Assembly: GCF_000250655.1 (NCBI RefSeq)
Contig: NC_016935.1
Location: 6,838,001-6,902,000 of the forward strand
Length of the DNA: 64,000 bases
Direction of reading: 5' to 3'
From: Paenibacillus mucilaginosus 3016
Lineage (GTDB): Bacteria; Bacillota; Bacilli; Paenibacillales; NBRC-103111
Positions 1-8,147 of this stretch are shown piece after piece. The translations under genes and the position numbers were made by a program. Positions within the stretch are counted from its first letter, which is position 1. Each line of letters begins with the position of its first letter. The notes beneath the pieces were generated by a model. The model worked only from the letters and a program-made list of their open reading frames with translations. It did not search any database and was not told where the DNA came from.

Positions 1-60
1 CTCGTTCTGCACAGGCACCACGAACGGATCGCGAATCCGAATTTCATCCCTGCGAAGCAT
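1..60 (-). CDS. GH43-like glycosidase, N-terminal fragment (runs off left edge)
   Basis: Only the first 20 codons are inside the window. The ATG at 60 follows a good AGGAGGA ribosome binding site at about 66-72. The peptide begins MLRRDEIRIRDPFVVPV, which resembles the N-termini of short cytosolic GH43-type five-bladed beta-propeller glycosidases common in Paenibacillus, where the Asp of RDPF is usually catalytic. The family call rests on this short motif and on the many related enzymes in the window, so it is tentative. Confidence 0.5.
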   Translation of the reverse strand, partial: MLRRDEIRIRDPFVVPVQNE

Positions 61-368
61 GGTTTCATCCTCCTGACATCTGTGCGGCATTGGGCGGCTG
101 ATCCGTCCGCCCCAATCTAACCCGACTATAACGAAGAGGCCGAGATTCGTCCATCCACAGAGCCGACTTCCTTGTTCAAAAAACGGTGTTTCCCATCCGC
201 ACGTGATTGACAGGGATTGCCTGTACCGCGTATCGTGGAACCCGGAAGCAGAACCTGAACCCTTACCAGAATAGAACCAGAGTTAGAACCACCATTAGAA
301 TCAGAACCATGACCAGACCATACGAATGACTATAACCTCTTGACCGAAAAAGGAGATGTGTACGCACA
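61..368. other. Intergenic region between divergent genes
   Basis: No gene is visible. The left part carries the ribosome binding site of the leftward gene. The right part (about 238-320) is a degenerate GAACC/GAATC-rich stretch, and AAGGAGATG at about 350 serves the next gene. Confidence 0.6.
238..320. repeat. Degenerate GAACC/GAATC short repeat
   Basis: The words GAACC, GAATC or AGAATAG recur about every 10-14 nt (for example at 239, 251, 257, 273, 286 and 304), giving an A/C/G-rich, T-poor stretch. It lies just upstream of the acetyltransferase gene. It could be slipped-strand expansion or a leader region. No function is evident. Confidence 0.4.
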
Positions 369-830
369 ATGATCGTCCGACTCGCTCTAACCGACCCGGA
401 AACCGCCTCGAATCTGCTGAAGGTGCAGACCCCGTCCTATCTCGTCGAAGCCGAGCTGATCGGGTTCCACGGCATTCCTGCTCTGAATGACACCGTAGAG
501 TCCCTGGCCCAATCCGGGGAGACGTTCTACGGATACTTCGCCGGCGGGGAGCTTGCCGGAGCGGCAGCCTACGAGCTCGATGGAGGCACGATGGAGATTA
601 CGCGGCTGGTCGTGCATCCGATGTTTTTTCGCAGGGGCATTGGAGGCTCCCTCATCCGGTTTCTGCTCGAATTGAATCTTGGGGTGAAAGGATACCGGGT
701 GAGCACCGGGGCGAAGAACGGGCCGGCCAAGCGGCTTTATACGAACTGCGGGTTCAAGGAGGCCGGGGAGCTGGAGGTCGCCCCGGAGGTGTTCCTTACG
801 CTTCTGGAACGGGGGGTTGCAGGCCAGTAA
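369..830 (+). CDS. GNAT-family N-acetyltransferase
   Basis: A 153-residue cytosolic acetyltransferase of the GNAT fold, predicted to move an acetyl group from acetyl-CoA to an amine substrate that cannot be named. The acetyl-CoA binding motif A is visible at about residues 73-100 (ITRLVVHPMFFRRGIGGSLI, the R-x-x-G-x-G loop), followed by motif B with NGPAKRLYTNCGFKEAG near residues 118-134. The length is typical of single-domain GNATs. AAGGAGATG lies about 10 nt before the ATG. It is transcribed toward the thiamin genes and appears to be a single-gene unit. Confidence 0.85.
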   Translation: MIVRLALTDPETASNLLKVQTPSYLVEAELIGFHGIPALNDTVESLAQSGETFYGYFAGGELAGAAAYELDGGTMEITRLVVHPMFFRRGIGGSLIRFLLELNLGVKGYRVSTGAKNGPAKRLYTNCGFKEAGELEVAPEVFLTLLERGVAGQ

Positions 831-883
831 AAAGACCTCCCGCATGCCGTCGCAGGAGGCCTTCTATAGTTACCGGGGACGGA

Positions 884-1555
884 TCAGCCCGCCGGCCACA
901 TTTGGCCGTGATAGGCCATGTCCCAGAACATGTACTCATAGCGGGTCGTGTTCAGGAAAATCTCCTCGAGCCTCGCCAGTTCCGCTTCGGAGCGCCCTTC
1001 CGCCAGCTCGTCGAGCAGGCCGATGCACCACTGGGCCAGCGCCTCGAACTCCTCCGAGCTGTACATGCGGATCCACTCGCCGTAATCCTCGTGGTCGGCC
1101 GCACCCGGAATCCGGCTCAGCTCCTTGCCGATCTCCCAGTAGCTCCACATGCAGGGCAGCAGGGCGGCGACGAGCTCCGCAAGCGATCCGTTCTGCGCCG
1201 CATGAAGCATGTAGTGCGAATAGGCCAGCGTGATCGGCGACGGCTCCGCCGTCTCGAGCTCCTCCTCCGAGATGCCGAAGCGGGCCGCATAAGCACGGTG
1301 CAGCGCCATCTCCTCATGCAGCGTCGAATGCAGCAGGGCGGCGAACTTTTCCATCGTCGCCAGGTCATTCGCCTTCACCGCCCCCAGGGCGAAAAGCTTC
1401 GCGTAATCGATCAGATACAGGTAATCCTGGATCATGTAGAAGCGGAATTTGTCCCGGTCCAGCGTCCCTGCGCCCATCTCGCGGACGAAAGGATGCGAGT
1501 GATTTTGCCGCCAGACTCCCTCAAGCTTGCCAAGCAGCCTCTGCGTGAATGTCAT
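884..1555 (-). CDS. tenA: Aminopyrimidine aminohydrolase (thiaminase II, TenA)
   Basis: TenA hydrolyses 4-amino-5-aminomethyl-2-methylpyrimidine to the hydroxymethyl pyrimidine HMP for thiamin salvage. The 223-residue all-helical protein covers the family fully: an N-terminal NHSHPFVREMGAGTL, then DYLYLIDYAKLFALG, and the catalytic-Cys helix LLPCMWSYWEIG at about residues 132-143. AAGGAG lies 10 nt before the ATG. It is the last gene of a leftward unit, 34 nt after ylmB, whose product makes its substrate. Both are expected to be under the TPP riboswitch at 3100-3192. Confidence 0.93.
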   Translation of the reverse strand: MTFTQRLLGKLEGVWRQNHSHPFVREMGAGTLDRDKFRFYMIQDYLYLIDYAKLFALGAVKANDLATMEKFAALLHSTLHEEMALHRAYAARFGISEEELETAEPSPITLAYSHYMLHAAQNGSLAELVAALLPCMWSYWEIGKELSRIPGAADHEDYGEWIRMYSSEEFEALAQWCIGLLDELAEGRSEAELARLEEIFLNTTRYEYMFWDMAYHGQMWPAG

Positions 1556-1589
1556 CGTTAACCCTCTCCTTGACTCGTAGTATCGATGG

Positions 1590-2945
1590 TTACTCCTTGG
1601 GCGTATGGCCCCATTCGTAGATAAAACGCAGCATCACCTTCGTATAATCGACGAGCTGCCTGACGGATACGCTCTCGTTCACCGCGTGGGCGTTCTGCAG
1701 ATCCCCCGGGCCGTAGATCGCGGCCGGTATGCCGGCATCGGCGAACCAGCCGCCGTCGGTCACGGTAGGCGACACATCCACCACAGCCGGTACGCCGAGC
1801 GCCCCCTCGTGCGAGCGCTGCAGCAGCCGGACGGCCTCATGGTCCGGATCGACCTCCAGGGACGGGAACACCTCGCCCCGGTCCTCGATCATCGAAGTGC
1901 CGCCCCAGCGGAACTCCAGCGGATTCTCGCGCAGCCACGGGTCCGCCGCAGCCACCCGCTGCAAGTGCTCCTCGATCTCCCGGGCAACCCCTTCATACGT
2001 TTCGTCCGGGTAGAAATGCACCGTGATCCACAGCCGGCACTCGTCGGCAATGAACGCTGCATGGCGGCCTCCTTCGATCACCGCCGGATTGATCGTGTTC
2101 GTGCCCGGCTCGAAGCCCGGATAGCTCTTCATAACGGCCCAGTGCCGCTCCAGTTCCTGGAGACCTGCGATGACCTTCATCATCTTCTCAATGGCACTGG
2201 CGCCGTGGAGTCCTCCGCCTGCATGGATCATCCGCTTGCGCGTAGCGTCGTGGTGGGTGCGGGCGCTGCGGACCGTCACCCAGCCGGTGATCACGCCGCC
2301 CTGGCCCTGGATGTGCAGGTCGCTGGTATCGACCACCACGGCGAAGTCCGCCGTGTATCCGCGCCGGCAGCACTGCAGCGTGCCCGCTTCGCCGACCTCC
2401 TCGCCGATCACCGACTGGAAGGTGACGTCGCCCGGCAGCCGGATCCCCGCCTCATGCAGCAGCCCGATGGCGAACAAGGCGCCGGCCAGCCCGCCTTTCA
2501 TATCCGAGGCGCCCCGGCCGATCAGGCGGCCGTCCCGCACCGCCGGCGCGAACGGGTCCTGGTCCCAGGGCTCGTCCTCACTCACCTCCGCCACGTCGAT
2601 ATGTCCGTTGACGATGAGGCTCCGGAAGCGGTCCGGTTCGGTTCCCTTGAGCACCCCCACGACATTGGGATCGCCGGGATACACGTCCCAGCGGTCGACG
2701 GAGAATCCCCGTTCCTCCAGATAGGAGGCGACGAAGGCCTGAGCCTCCTCCGTATTGCGTGCCGGCGGAGCCGGCGTGCGGAAGGCAATCAGCTTCGAGG
2801 CCAGCGCCAGAAGCTCGTCCTGCCGCTGCTCCACCAGGCCGGTTAATCGCTCGAGCGTTTCGCTCAGGGCAGATTGGAGGCCCGATGCCGGAGATGTCTC
2901 CCCGCCCGGCAGCCCCTGAACCGTATGCTTCGGTGTGTTCTTCAC
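1590..2945 (-). CDS. ylmB: Formylaminopyrimidine deformylase (YlmB-type M20 hydrolase)
   Basis: A 451-residue metallohydrolase of the M20/ArgE family. The thiamin context (TPP riboswitch upstream, tenA downstream) points to YlmB, which removes the formyl group from N-formyl-4-amino-5-aminomethyl-2-methylpyrimidine derived from degraded thiamin. Metal-binding motifs are visible: NGHIDVA near 123-129, GRGASDMKGG near 148-157 and GEEVGEAG near 190-197. The GTG start at 2945 follows AGGGGG by about 10 nt. The roughly 30-residue N-terminal extension is variable. From sequence alone an acetylornithine deacetylase-like role would also fit; the neighbours decide it. Confidence 0.85.
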   Translation of the reverse strand: MKNTPKHTVQGLPGGETSPASGLQSALSETLERLTGLVEQRQDELLALASKLIAFRTPAPPARNTEEAQAFVASYLEERGFSVDRWDVYPGDPNVVGVLKGTEPDRFRSLIVNGHIDVAEVSEDEPWDQDPFAPAVRDGRLIGRGASDMKGGLAGALFAIGLLHEAGIRLPGDVTFQSVIGEEVGEAGTLQCCRRGYTADFAVVVDTSDLHIQGQGGVITGWVTVRSARTHHDATRKRMIHAGGGLHGASAIEKMMKVIAGLQELERHWAVMKSYPGFEPGTNTINPAVIEGGRHAAFIADECRLWITVHFYPDETYEGVAREIEEHLQRVAAADPWLRENPLEFRWGGTSMIEDRGEVFPSLEVDPDHEAVRLLQRSHEGALGVPAVVDVSPTVTDGGWFADAGIPAAIYGPGDLQNAHAVNESVSVRQLVDYTKVMLRFIYEWGHTPKE

Positions 2946-3021
2946 TTCCCAGCTTCCCCCTCATGTACAGGTTGGGCAGCGCCTTGCCTGAACCATGACG
3001 CAGAGCTTGAACCATGTGCAG

Positions 3022-3064
3022 GATGGAAAAGCAAAAAACCGCTCTCCCGAAGGAAAGCGGTTCA
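3022..3064 (-). terminator. Riboswitch-associated intrinsic terminator
   Basis: On the minus strand a GC-rich stem (CCGCTTTCC with a TTCGGG loop region and GAGAGCGG) runs straight into TTTTTT. It sits between the TPP aptamer and ylmB, where the off-state terminator of a transcriptional riboswitch is expected. Confidence 0.8.
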
Positions 3065-3099
3065 TACATCCATGGACACAGGTGCGTGCGGCGGACGGC

Positions 3100-3192
3100 A
3101 GACCACTTCCCTTCGCTGGCATTACCCAGATCAGGTTCAAGGGTTAAGACCTGCGTCTCTCTCAGCCTTGGCGGCACCCCTAGTGTTCCTAT
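3100..3192 (-). ncRNA. TPP riboswitch (thi box)
   Basis: The minus strand shows the hallmark order of the thi element: AGGGGTGCC, then CTGAGAGA, then ACCCTTGAACCTGATCTGG, then GGTAATGCCAGCGAAGGGA. A terminator follows about 35 nt downstream. The expected effect is to stop transcription of ylmB-tenA when thiamin pyrophosphate is abundant. It begins only about 45 nt after the ecfA2T stop codon, so readthrough from the ECF module would also pass through it. Confidence 0.95.
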
Positions 3193-3237
3193 CAATATTC
3201 CATTACAAACTCTTTTCTTCCGTCATGGTAGCATACC

Positions 3238-5202
3238 CTACGCCCAGCCGGCAACCGCAAGAAGTCCCAGAACAAGGACTCCGGAAGCGGCCAGCAGCAG
3301 AATGTCCCCCCGGTCCCACCGGATCGGCTCCCTGCGTCGTACGGAAGGCCCCTCGATCCGGCAGCCTCTGGCCTCCAGCGCGAGCGCCAGATCCTCCGCA
3401 TGCTTCATCATGGAGAGCAGCAGCGGGATCAGAAAAGGCGGCACGTCCCGCAGGCGGATCTGGCCGGGCTTCACCCGCGCGCGTCCCCGGGAGCGGACGA
3501 TCAGCGACATCCGGCCCATCTCCTGCAGCAGCTGGGGGATCATCCGCAGTAGCAGAGCGGCGTACAGGCTGACCGTGCCGACAGGAATGCCGGCACGGGA
3601 CAAGAGGCCAAATACCTGCTCGAGCCCTTGGCGCAGCCCGCGCTGCCCCGTCACCCGCACGAAGACAAAGCCGAGCATCATCACCAGCGCCAGATTCGTG
3701 AGCTGGCGGAACGTGACGGAGGCCTGCGCGGCTGAGAACACGCCCGCAGCCCCGCTCTCCGCCGCCCCCCACTGCATGCCCGCCAGCAGGCAGGAGAAGA
3801 ACAGGAAGAGCAGGTACGGCCGCAGCGGCTTCAGCACAGCTCCGGACGGTACGCGGAAGCGCACCAGGCAGAAGAGCAGCAGCAGGGCTCCGGCTCCGAG
3901 GCCGGCCCAAGTGCCCTGGATCAGCATGCCTGCGGACAGCAGCAGATAGACGATCCACTTCGCCACCGGGTGGCGGTGGAGAATCCAGGGATGCACCGGG
4001 TCCGGGGGCTCCGCATCCGTCAGCGCCTCGTCGGCACCGTCTCCCCGCCCTGGAGGGAGGGGAACGGCTGCGGCCTGGGCGGGTGTGCCGTCCTGCCGAG
4101 CGGTAGCTGCGCTGTGCTCGTCAGCCCCGGGCGCAGGAGGCGCCAGCGGGAGGACGGAGCCGCCGCTTACCGCGGCTGGCTCCCGCGGGTGTGCCGGTGC
4201 TGCGGCGGCGCAGTCATGTCCGAGGCCAAGCGTCTCGGCCACAGCCGCTTCCGGGCGGCCCGGCCTTGCGGCGGAAGGCTCGGCCGGGCCGCCGGGCGCT
4301 GCGGCGGCAATCGGGCTGGACGCAGCCGCGCCAGGCGCCTCGGCCCCCACCGCCACGGCCGCCTCCAGGCTGCGCCGGAGCGCCGCCGCGGCCGCCGCCG
4401 GGTCCGCCGGCAGCACACCGGCGCTGCAGCCCCGGACTGCCAAAGCAGCGGCGAGCCGCACCGAGGCCGGCAGCCCGACCCCTGCCGCCAGCAGCGGCGC
4501 CGGGTCGGCGCACCACGCCTCCGGCGGCCGGTCGCCCGCGACGGCCCCGTCGCGGATGACGATCACGCGGTCGGCGACGGGGAAGAAGGTGTCGAGATCG
4601 TGGGAAGCGATCACGACACCGCCACCTCCCCGCTTGTGGGCCAGCACCGCGTCCAGCAGCGGCGGAATGCCGCCGGGATCGATGCCTGCGGTCGGCTCAT
4701 CGAGCAGCAGCCAAGGCGGCTTGACGGCCAGCGTAACCGCGAGCGCCGCCCGGCGTTTCTGCCCCTCGGAGAGCGTCAGCACCGCCTCCTCGAGTAGAGC
4801 CTCGGGCAGCCCCGCAGCCCGCATGCCCTCTTCCGTTCGCCGCCGGATTTCCTCCTTGGACAAACGGAGCGGCCGCAGAGAATACGCGAACTCCCTGCGG
4901 AGGGTCTGCGCGAACATCTGCCTCTCGGGATATTGGAAGGAGATACCCATCAGCCCGGGAGCTTCCCTGTGCAGCTTCTCCCCTTCCCACAGCGGGATCT
5001 CCCCGTACCGGATCGTCCCCGACGTCAACGGAGCCAAGCCGGCCAGGGCCAGCAGAAGCGTGCTTTTCCCCGCCCCGGTTCTGCCGATAACAAGCGTAAT
5101 TTCTCCGGGCCGCAGATCGGCATCCGTGGGGCGCAGCAGCGGCCGGCGTGAAGCATCCCCCTCCGGATACACGGCGGCTCCGCGCAGCGAGAGGGTCAGC
5201 AT
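3238..5202 (-). CDS. ECF transporter fusion protein: ATPase (EcfA2) joined to T component (EcfT)
   Basis: A 654-residue single chain. Residues about 1-250 form an ABC ATPase with Walker A GRTGAGKS, signature LSEGQKRR and Walker B WLLLDEPTAGID. About 150 residues of Ala/Pro/Gly-rich linker follow. The last roughly 250 residues are an EcfT membrane subunit with about five or six hydrophobic helices and the coupling Arg motifs SRGRAR and EARGCR. I chose the ATG at 5202 because it overlaps the ecfA1 stop in ATGCTGA (coupled translation) and starts at MLTLSLRGA; the longer frame only reads back into ecfA1. With ecfA1 it should energise an S component, most likely BioY. A2-T fusions are unusual. 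Confidence 0.9.
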   Translation of the reverse strand: MLTLSLRGAAVYPEGDASRRPLLRPTDADLRPGEITLVIGRTGAGKSTLLLALAGLAPLTSGTIRYGEIPLWEGEKLHREAPGLMGISFQYPERQMFAQTLRREFAYSLRPLRLSKEEIRRRTEEGMRAAGLPEALLEEAVLTLSEGQKRRAALAVTLAVKPPWLLLDEPTAGIDPGGIPPLLDAVLAHKRGGGGVVIASHDLDTFFPVADRVIVIRDGAVAGDRPPEAWCADPAPLLAAGVGLPASVRLAAALAVRGCSAGVLPADPAAAAAALRRSLEAAVAVGAEAPGAAASSPIAAAAPGGPAEPSAARPGRPEAAVAETLGLGHDCAAAAPAHPREPAAVSGGSVLPLAPPAPGADEHSAATARQDGTPAQAAAVPLPPGRGDGADEALTDAEPPDPVHPWILHRHPVAKWIVYLLLSAGMLIQGTWAGLGAGALLLLFCLVRFRVPSGAVLKPLRPYLLFLFFSCLLAGMQWGAAESGAAGVFSAAQASVTFRQLTNLALVMMLGFVFVRVTGQRGLRQGLEQVFGLLSRAGIPVGTVSLYAALLLRMIPQLLQEMGRMSLIVRSRGRARVKPGQIRLRDVPPFLIPLLLSMMKHAEDLALALEARGCRIEGPSVRRREPIRWDRGDILLLAASGVLVLGLLAVAGWA

Positions 5203-6041
5203 GGAGCCACCGCCTCCGCCAGTTCCTCCACCGTCAGCGGCAGACGCTGAAGCGGCAGGCCGAGGCGCTGCAGCTCCTGAGCGACCCGCACGGCATACGG
5301 CGGCTCGAAGCCGAGGCTCTCGCACGGTGTGCCGCCCGCAGCCGACCGTTCATAGAAAAAAGCGCCCGGCGTGCCGCAGAACACCAGCCGGCCTCCATCC
5401 ACGGCGGCCACACGGTCTGCATAGGACAGCTCATCGAGCAGCTGCGTGACCCAGACCACGGTCGTCCCTTCCCGGTGCTTGCGCCGTGCCGTCTCCAGCA
5501 GCGCCTCCCGCGAAAGGGGGTCGAGCATCGAGGTCGCTTCGTCGAACAGCAGCAGCGGGGGCCGCAGAGCCAGACAGCCGGCAGCCGCCACCAGCTGCTT
5601 CTGCCCGCCGGAGAGCGAATCGACGCGGCGGCGGGCCAGTGGAAGAAGACCGGTATCCTGCAGCGCTTCCTCCGTGCGGGCATCCATTTCGGCGTCGCTC
5701 AATCCCATATACTCGAGGCCGAAGCGTACTTCTTCGTAGACCGTCTCGCCGAGCAGGTGGGTATCCGGATTCTGAAACACAAGCGGAATGGTGCTTCCCG
5801 CAAGCTCCGGAGCGGCGTCCGTATCGCGAAACCGTACCGTGCCCGAAGTGGGCTTATACAGTCCCGCCATCGTCCGCACCAGGGTGCTCTTCCCGCTGCC
5901 GTTCGTTCCGGCAATGGCGAGCCATTCCCCCTGCCTGACGGACAGGTTGATATCTTCAAGCAGCAGCCGGTTTCCATCGGCCGTAGGTAAGGTATATGTA
6001 AGGTTCTCCATCCGGAGCAGCACAAATGGGTCTGAGATCAT
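5196..6041 (-). CDS. ecfA1: ECF transporter ATPase (EcfA1-like)
   Basis: A 281-residue ATP-binding subunit of an energy-coupling factor vitamin transporter, acting at the inner face of the membrane. Visible are Walker A GTNGSGKST (about 48-56), Q-loop VFQNPDTHLLG, signature LSGGQKQLVAAAG and Walker B LLLFDEATSMLD. It is first in a leftward unit with the fused A2-T gene (7-nt overlap) and divergent from bioY across a BirA operator, so biotin control is likely. A later in-frame ATG (MENLTYTLP, 6011) is a possible alternative start. Confidence 0.92.
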   Translation of the reverse strand: MISDPFVLLRMENLTYTLPTADGNRLLLEDINLSVRQGEWLAIAGTNGSGKSTLVRTMAGLYKPTSGTVRFRDTDAAPELAGSTIPLVFQNPDTHLLGETVYEEVRFGLEYMGLSDAEMDARTEEALQDTGLLPLARRRVDSLSGGQKQLVAAAGCLALRPPLLLFDEATSMLDPLSREALLETARRKHREGTTVVWVTQLLDELSYADRVAAVDGGRLVFCGTPGAFFYERSAAGGTPCESLGFEPPYAVRVAQELQRLGLPLQRLPLTVEELAEAVAPC

Positions 6042-6098
6042 AAGAAAAAACTCTTTTCCGGGTAAGATTCGTGTGATAGAATGCTCATTAATTACATA

Positions 6099-6133
6099 TT
6101 GTTAACCAACATTCCATAATCCAAGGTTAACAA
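6099..6133. promoter_or_regulatory. BirA (biotin repressor) operator
   Basis: The perfect inverted repeat TTGTTAACC - 17 nt - GGTTAACAA matches the known biotin-operator consensus of Bacillota; the spacer is slightly longer than the usual 13-16 nt. It lies between divergent bioY and ecfA1, so one site could repress both the S component and its energising module when biotin is plentiful. Confidence 0.88.
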
Positions 6134-6151
6134 AACAAAGGGGAAAGATCA

Positions 6152-6712
6152 ATGAAAACATCCTTGTCCATCCGGGGTCTCGTCTTCAGTACACTGTTCG
6201 GCGCGCTGTTTGTCGCGTCCAGCTTTTTCAACATTCATCTCGGCTTCTCCCCGGTGCCTATCACCTTCCAGAACCTGGTCGTGATGCTCGCCGGCCTCAT
6301 CCTGGGTCCCGTCTACGGCTTCATCAGCATCGGCCTCGTGGTCCTGCTGACGGCGGCCGGACTTCCGCTGATGCACGGCAACGGCGGACTGACGCTCCTT
6401 CTCGGCAAGACGGGCGGCTTCATCTGGGCCTACCCGTTCGCTGCGCTGCTGATCGGCTGGGTGAGCGAGCGCGTTCAGGGACGCGGCGTCTGGGCATTTG
6501 TCCGCCTGTTCCTCGCAGCCGAGGTGTTCGGTTCCCTGATGCTCTACGTGACGGGCGTGCCTTGGCTCGCGCATGTGGCGAACCTTCCGATGCAGAAGGC
6601 CATGGTAGCCGCCTGCTACCCGTTCCTGCCCGGCGATACCGTCAAGGCGGTGCTGGCCGCACTGATCGCCCTGCAGATCCGGCAGGTATTCCCGGTCTCG
6701 CGGCTCCGGTAG
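6152..6712 (+). CDS. bioY: Biotin ECF transporter S component BioY
   Basis: A 186-residue integral membrane protein with about six helices that binds biotin and delivers it through an ECF module. The opening LVFSTLFGALFVASSFFNIHLG and FSPVPITFQNLVVMLAG, then LVLLTAAGLPLM and GKTGGFIWAYPFAA, are characteristic BioY motifs. AAGGGGAAAG lies about 6 nt before the ATG. The BirA operator upstream and the divergent ecfA1/ecfA2T genes support biotin as the substrate. An intrinsic terminator follows at 6757. Confidence 0.96.
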   Translation: MKTSLSIRGLVFSTLFGALFVASSFFNIHLGFSPVPITFQNLVVMLAGLILGPVYGFISIGLVVLLTAAGLPLMHGNGGLTLLLGKTGGFIWAYPFAALLIGWVSERVQGRGVWAFVRLFLAAEVFGSLMLYVTGVPWLAHVANLPMQKAMVAACYPFLPGDTVKAVLAALIALQIRQVFPVSRLR

Positions 6713-6756
6713 CGTATCGACGGCACAGGCCCAGTCGCAGATTCCCTATTGTCGAA

Positions 6757-6795
6757 AAAAGCCATCCGGGAACGTCCGGATGGCTTTCGTTTTTA
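6757..6795 (+). terminator. Intrinsic terminator after bioY
   Basis: A 9-10 bp stem GCCATCCGG / CCGGATGGC (6761-6784) with a short loop is followed by TTTCGTTTTT. An A-run on the left makes it potentially active in both directions. Confidence 0.85.
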
Positions 6796-6960
6796 GCGCT
6801 TCTTTTGTAGGCACCGGCAGAAGCGGTGCATTGGCACAGCAGCCCCGGCAAGCACGGCAGCTTCGGCGGCCCCGGATCATTCGGACTTAGCCAGCCCTGC
6901 CTTGGACTGCCCCTTTTCCTCTGCGATGCTCCAGCCTTTCTTCCCCCCGCCGGCCGCCGC

Positions 6961-7899
6961 CTATTCCAGGCCCGGCCCTTCCCCGGGCTGCAGATTCAGC
7001 ACAAAAGCTTCGTTCCGGTCACACGCCAGCACGCCGTCTTTTACATGGAGCCTCGCCGCTTGGATGGAGGATCTTCGGCTGTCATAGGCCTCCTCCGGCG
7101 TGCCGTCTTTTCTTCCCGGGTGGGTGAAATAGAAGATATACGCTTCCTCATTCTGTACGACCACATCGGCATGGAGGCCCATCGTTCCATCGTCTTCCCT
7201 TGTGCCTCCCTCGCCGAGGATAAGGCCGCTGCGTTCCCAGTTCTCCAGATCATCCGATCGATAGACACCTTGACCTCTCCATTCGTCGATCATCATCCAA
7301 TACCAGCCTTTGAAACGGAACACGTTCGGTCCTTCATGCGCCCGGTGGGTCAGCACCGGCCCCACGACCTGCCACTGGAACAAATCCGGGCTGTCCGCCG
7401 CATACGTGTGGGAATGATGGGCCTCGTCCTTGTACCACATCCGGAACCGGCCGTCCGGCATACGGTAGATGCACGCGTCGATCACCCGGTCGCTCGAGAG
7501 CTCCAGCTGCGAGCGGAAGGTCCACTGCAGCAGGTCCGGCGAAGTATAGTGCAGCAGATGCCTCGGGTGGCCCGCCCACTCCTCCGGTACCCCTCGGATG
7601 TAGCTGACATACATGTGATACAGCCCGTCATGCCAGACGATCTCCGGCGCCCAAAACGTATGGCGCCCCCATTCGATATCCAGTCCGCTCAGCGTTCCCC
7701 GGTACACCCAGCTCTGTCCCCCGTCCGAGGAAGAGGCGACGCCGAGATCCGTTCCGTGCACCCACGCAACTCCGCGTCCCGGGGCTGTGGCCCTGCGGTT
7801 GGTATAGATCATCCACCATTCCTTGGCCTGGCGGTTCCATATCAATACGGGATCGGCAGCCCCGTCATAGACCGGATCCCGAAACAGCGGTGCTTTCAT
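6961..7899 (-). CDS. Beta-propeller glycoside hydrolase (GH43/GH32/GH117-like)
   Basis: A 312-residue cytosolic protein without a signal peptide, resembling five-bladed propeller glycosidases. Asp-containing blade motifs recur: GAADPVLIWN near the start, HTFWAPEIVWHDGLYHMYVSY in the middle and RVIDACIYRMPDGRFRMWYKDE. The acidic residues of these motifs are the likely catalytic set. The substrate is not evident. The ATG at 7899 is preferred because AAGGAGG lies 10 nt upstream; the frame extends 22 codons further without a site. It is a single gene between convergent bioY and the next leftward gene. Confidence 0.75.
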   Translation of the reverse strand: MKAPLFRDPVYDGAADPVLIWNRQAKEWWMIYTNRRATAPGRGVAWVHGTDLGVASSSDGGQSWVYRGTLSGLDIEWGRHTFWAPEIVWHDGLYHMYVSYIRGVPEEWAGHPRHLLHYTSPDLLQWTFRSQLELSSDRVIDACIYRMPDGRFRMWYKDEAHHSHTYAADSPDLFQWQVVGPVLTHRAHEGPNVFRFKGWYWMMIDEWRGQGVYRSDDLENWERSGLILGEGGTREDDGTMGLHADVVVQNEEAYIFYFTHPGRKDGTPEEAYDSRRSSIQAARLHVKDGVLACDRNEAFVLNLQPGEGPGLE

Positions 7900-8147
7900 G
7901 GCGATGTAACCTCCTTGAATATGAGTTCCATGGAATCCAGTGCCTCCGCTGCGGTGTCCCCACAAGCTCCGTCCTGCACTGATTCTGTTCGTGTCCCCAT
8001 CTTACCGCAGCCGTCCAGCCGCCGGAACCTAAAAATCAGACGCCTTTGTTCAAAACTCCGACATTAGCAGGAACGCAGCCGGAGATAGAGCAAGATTGGG
8101 GTTAGATTCGGTGATACCTCTATGGAGACGAGATCTGCCTTAAACCG

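Noticed and set aside
2578-3195. 205-codon minus-strand frame over the TPP riboswitch
   Set aside because: Its first part is the riboswitch and terminator RNA, and the rest is out of frame with ylmB.
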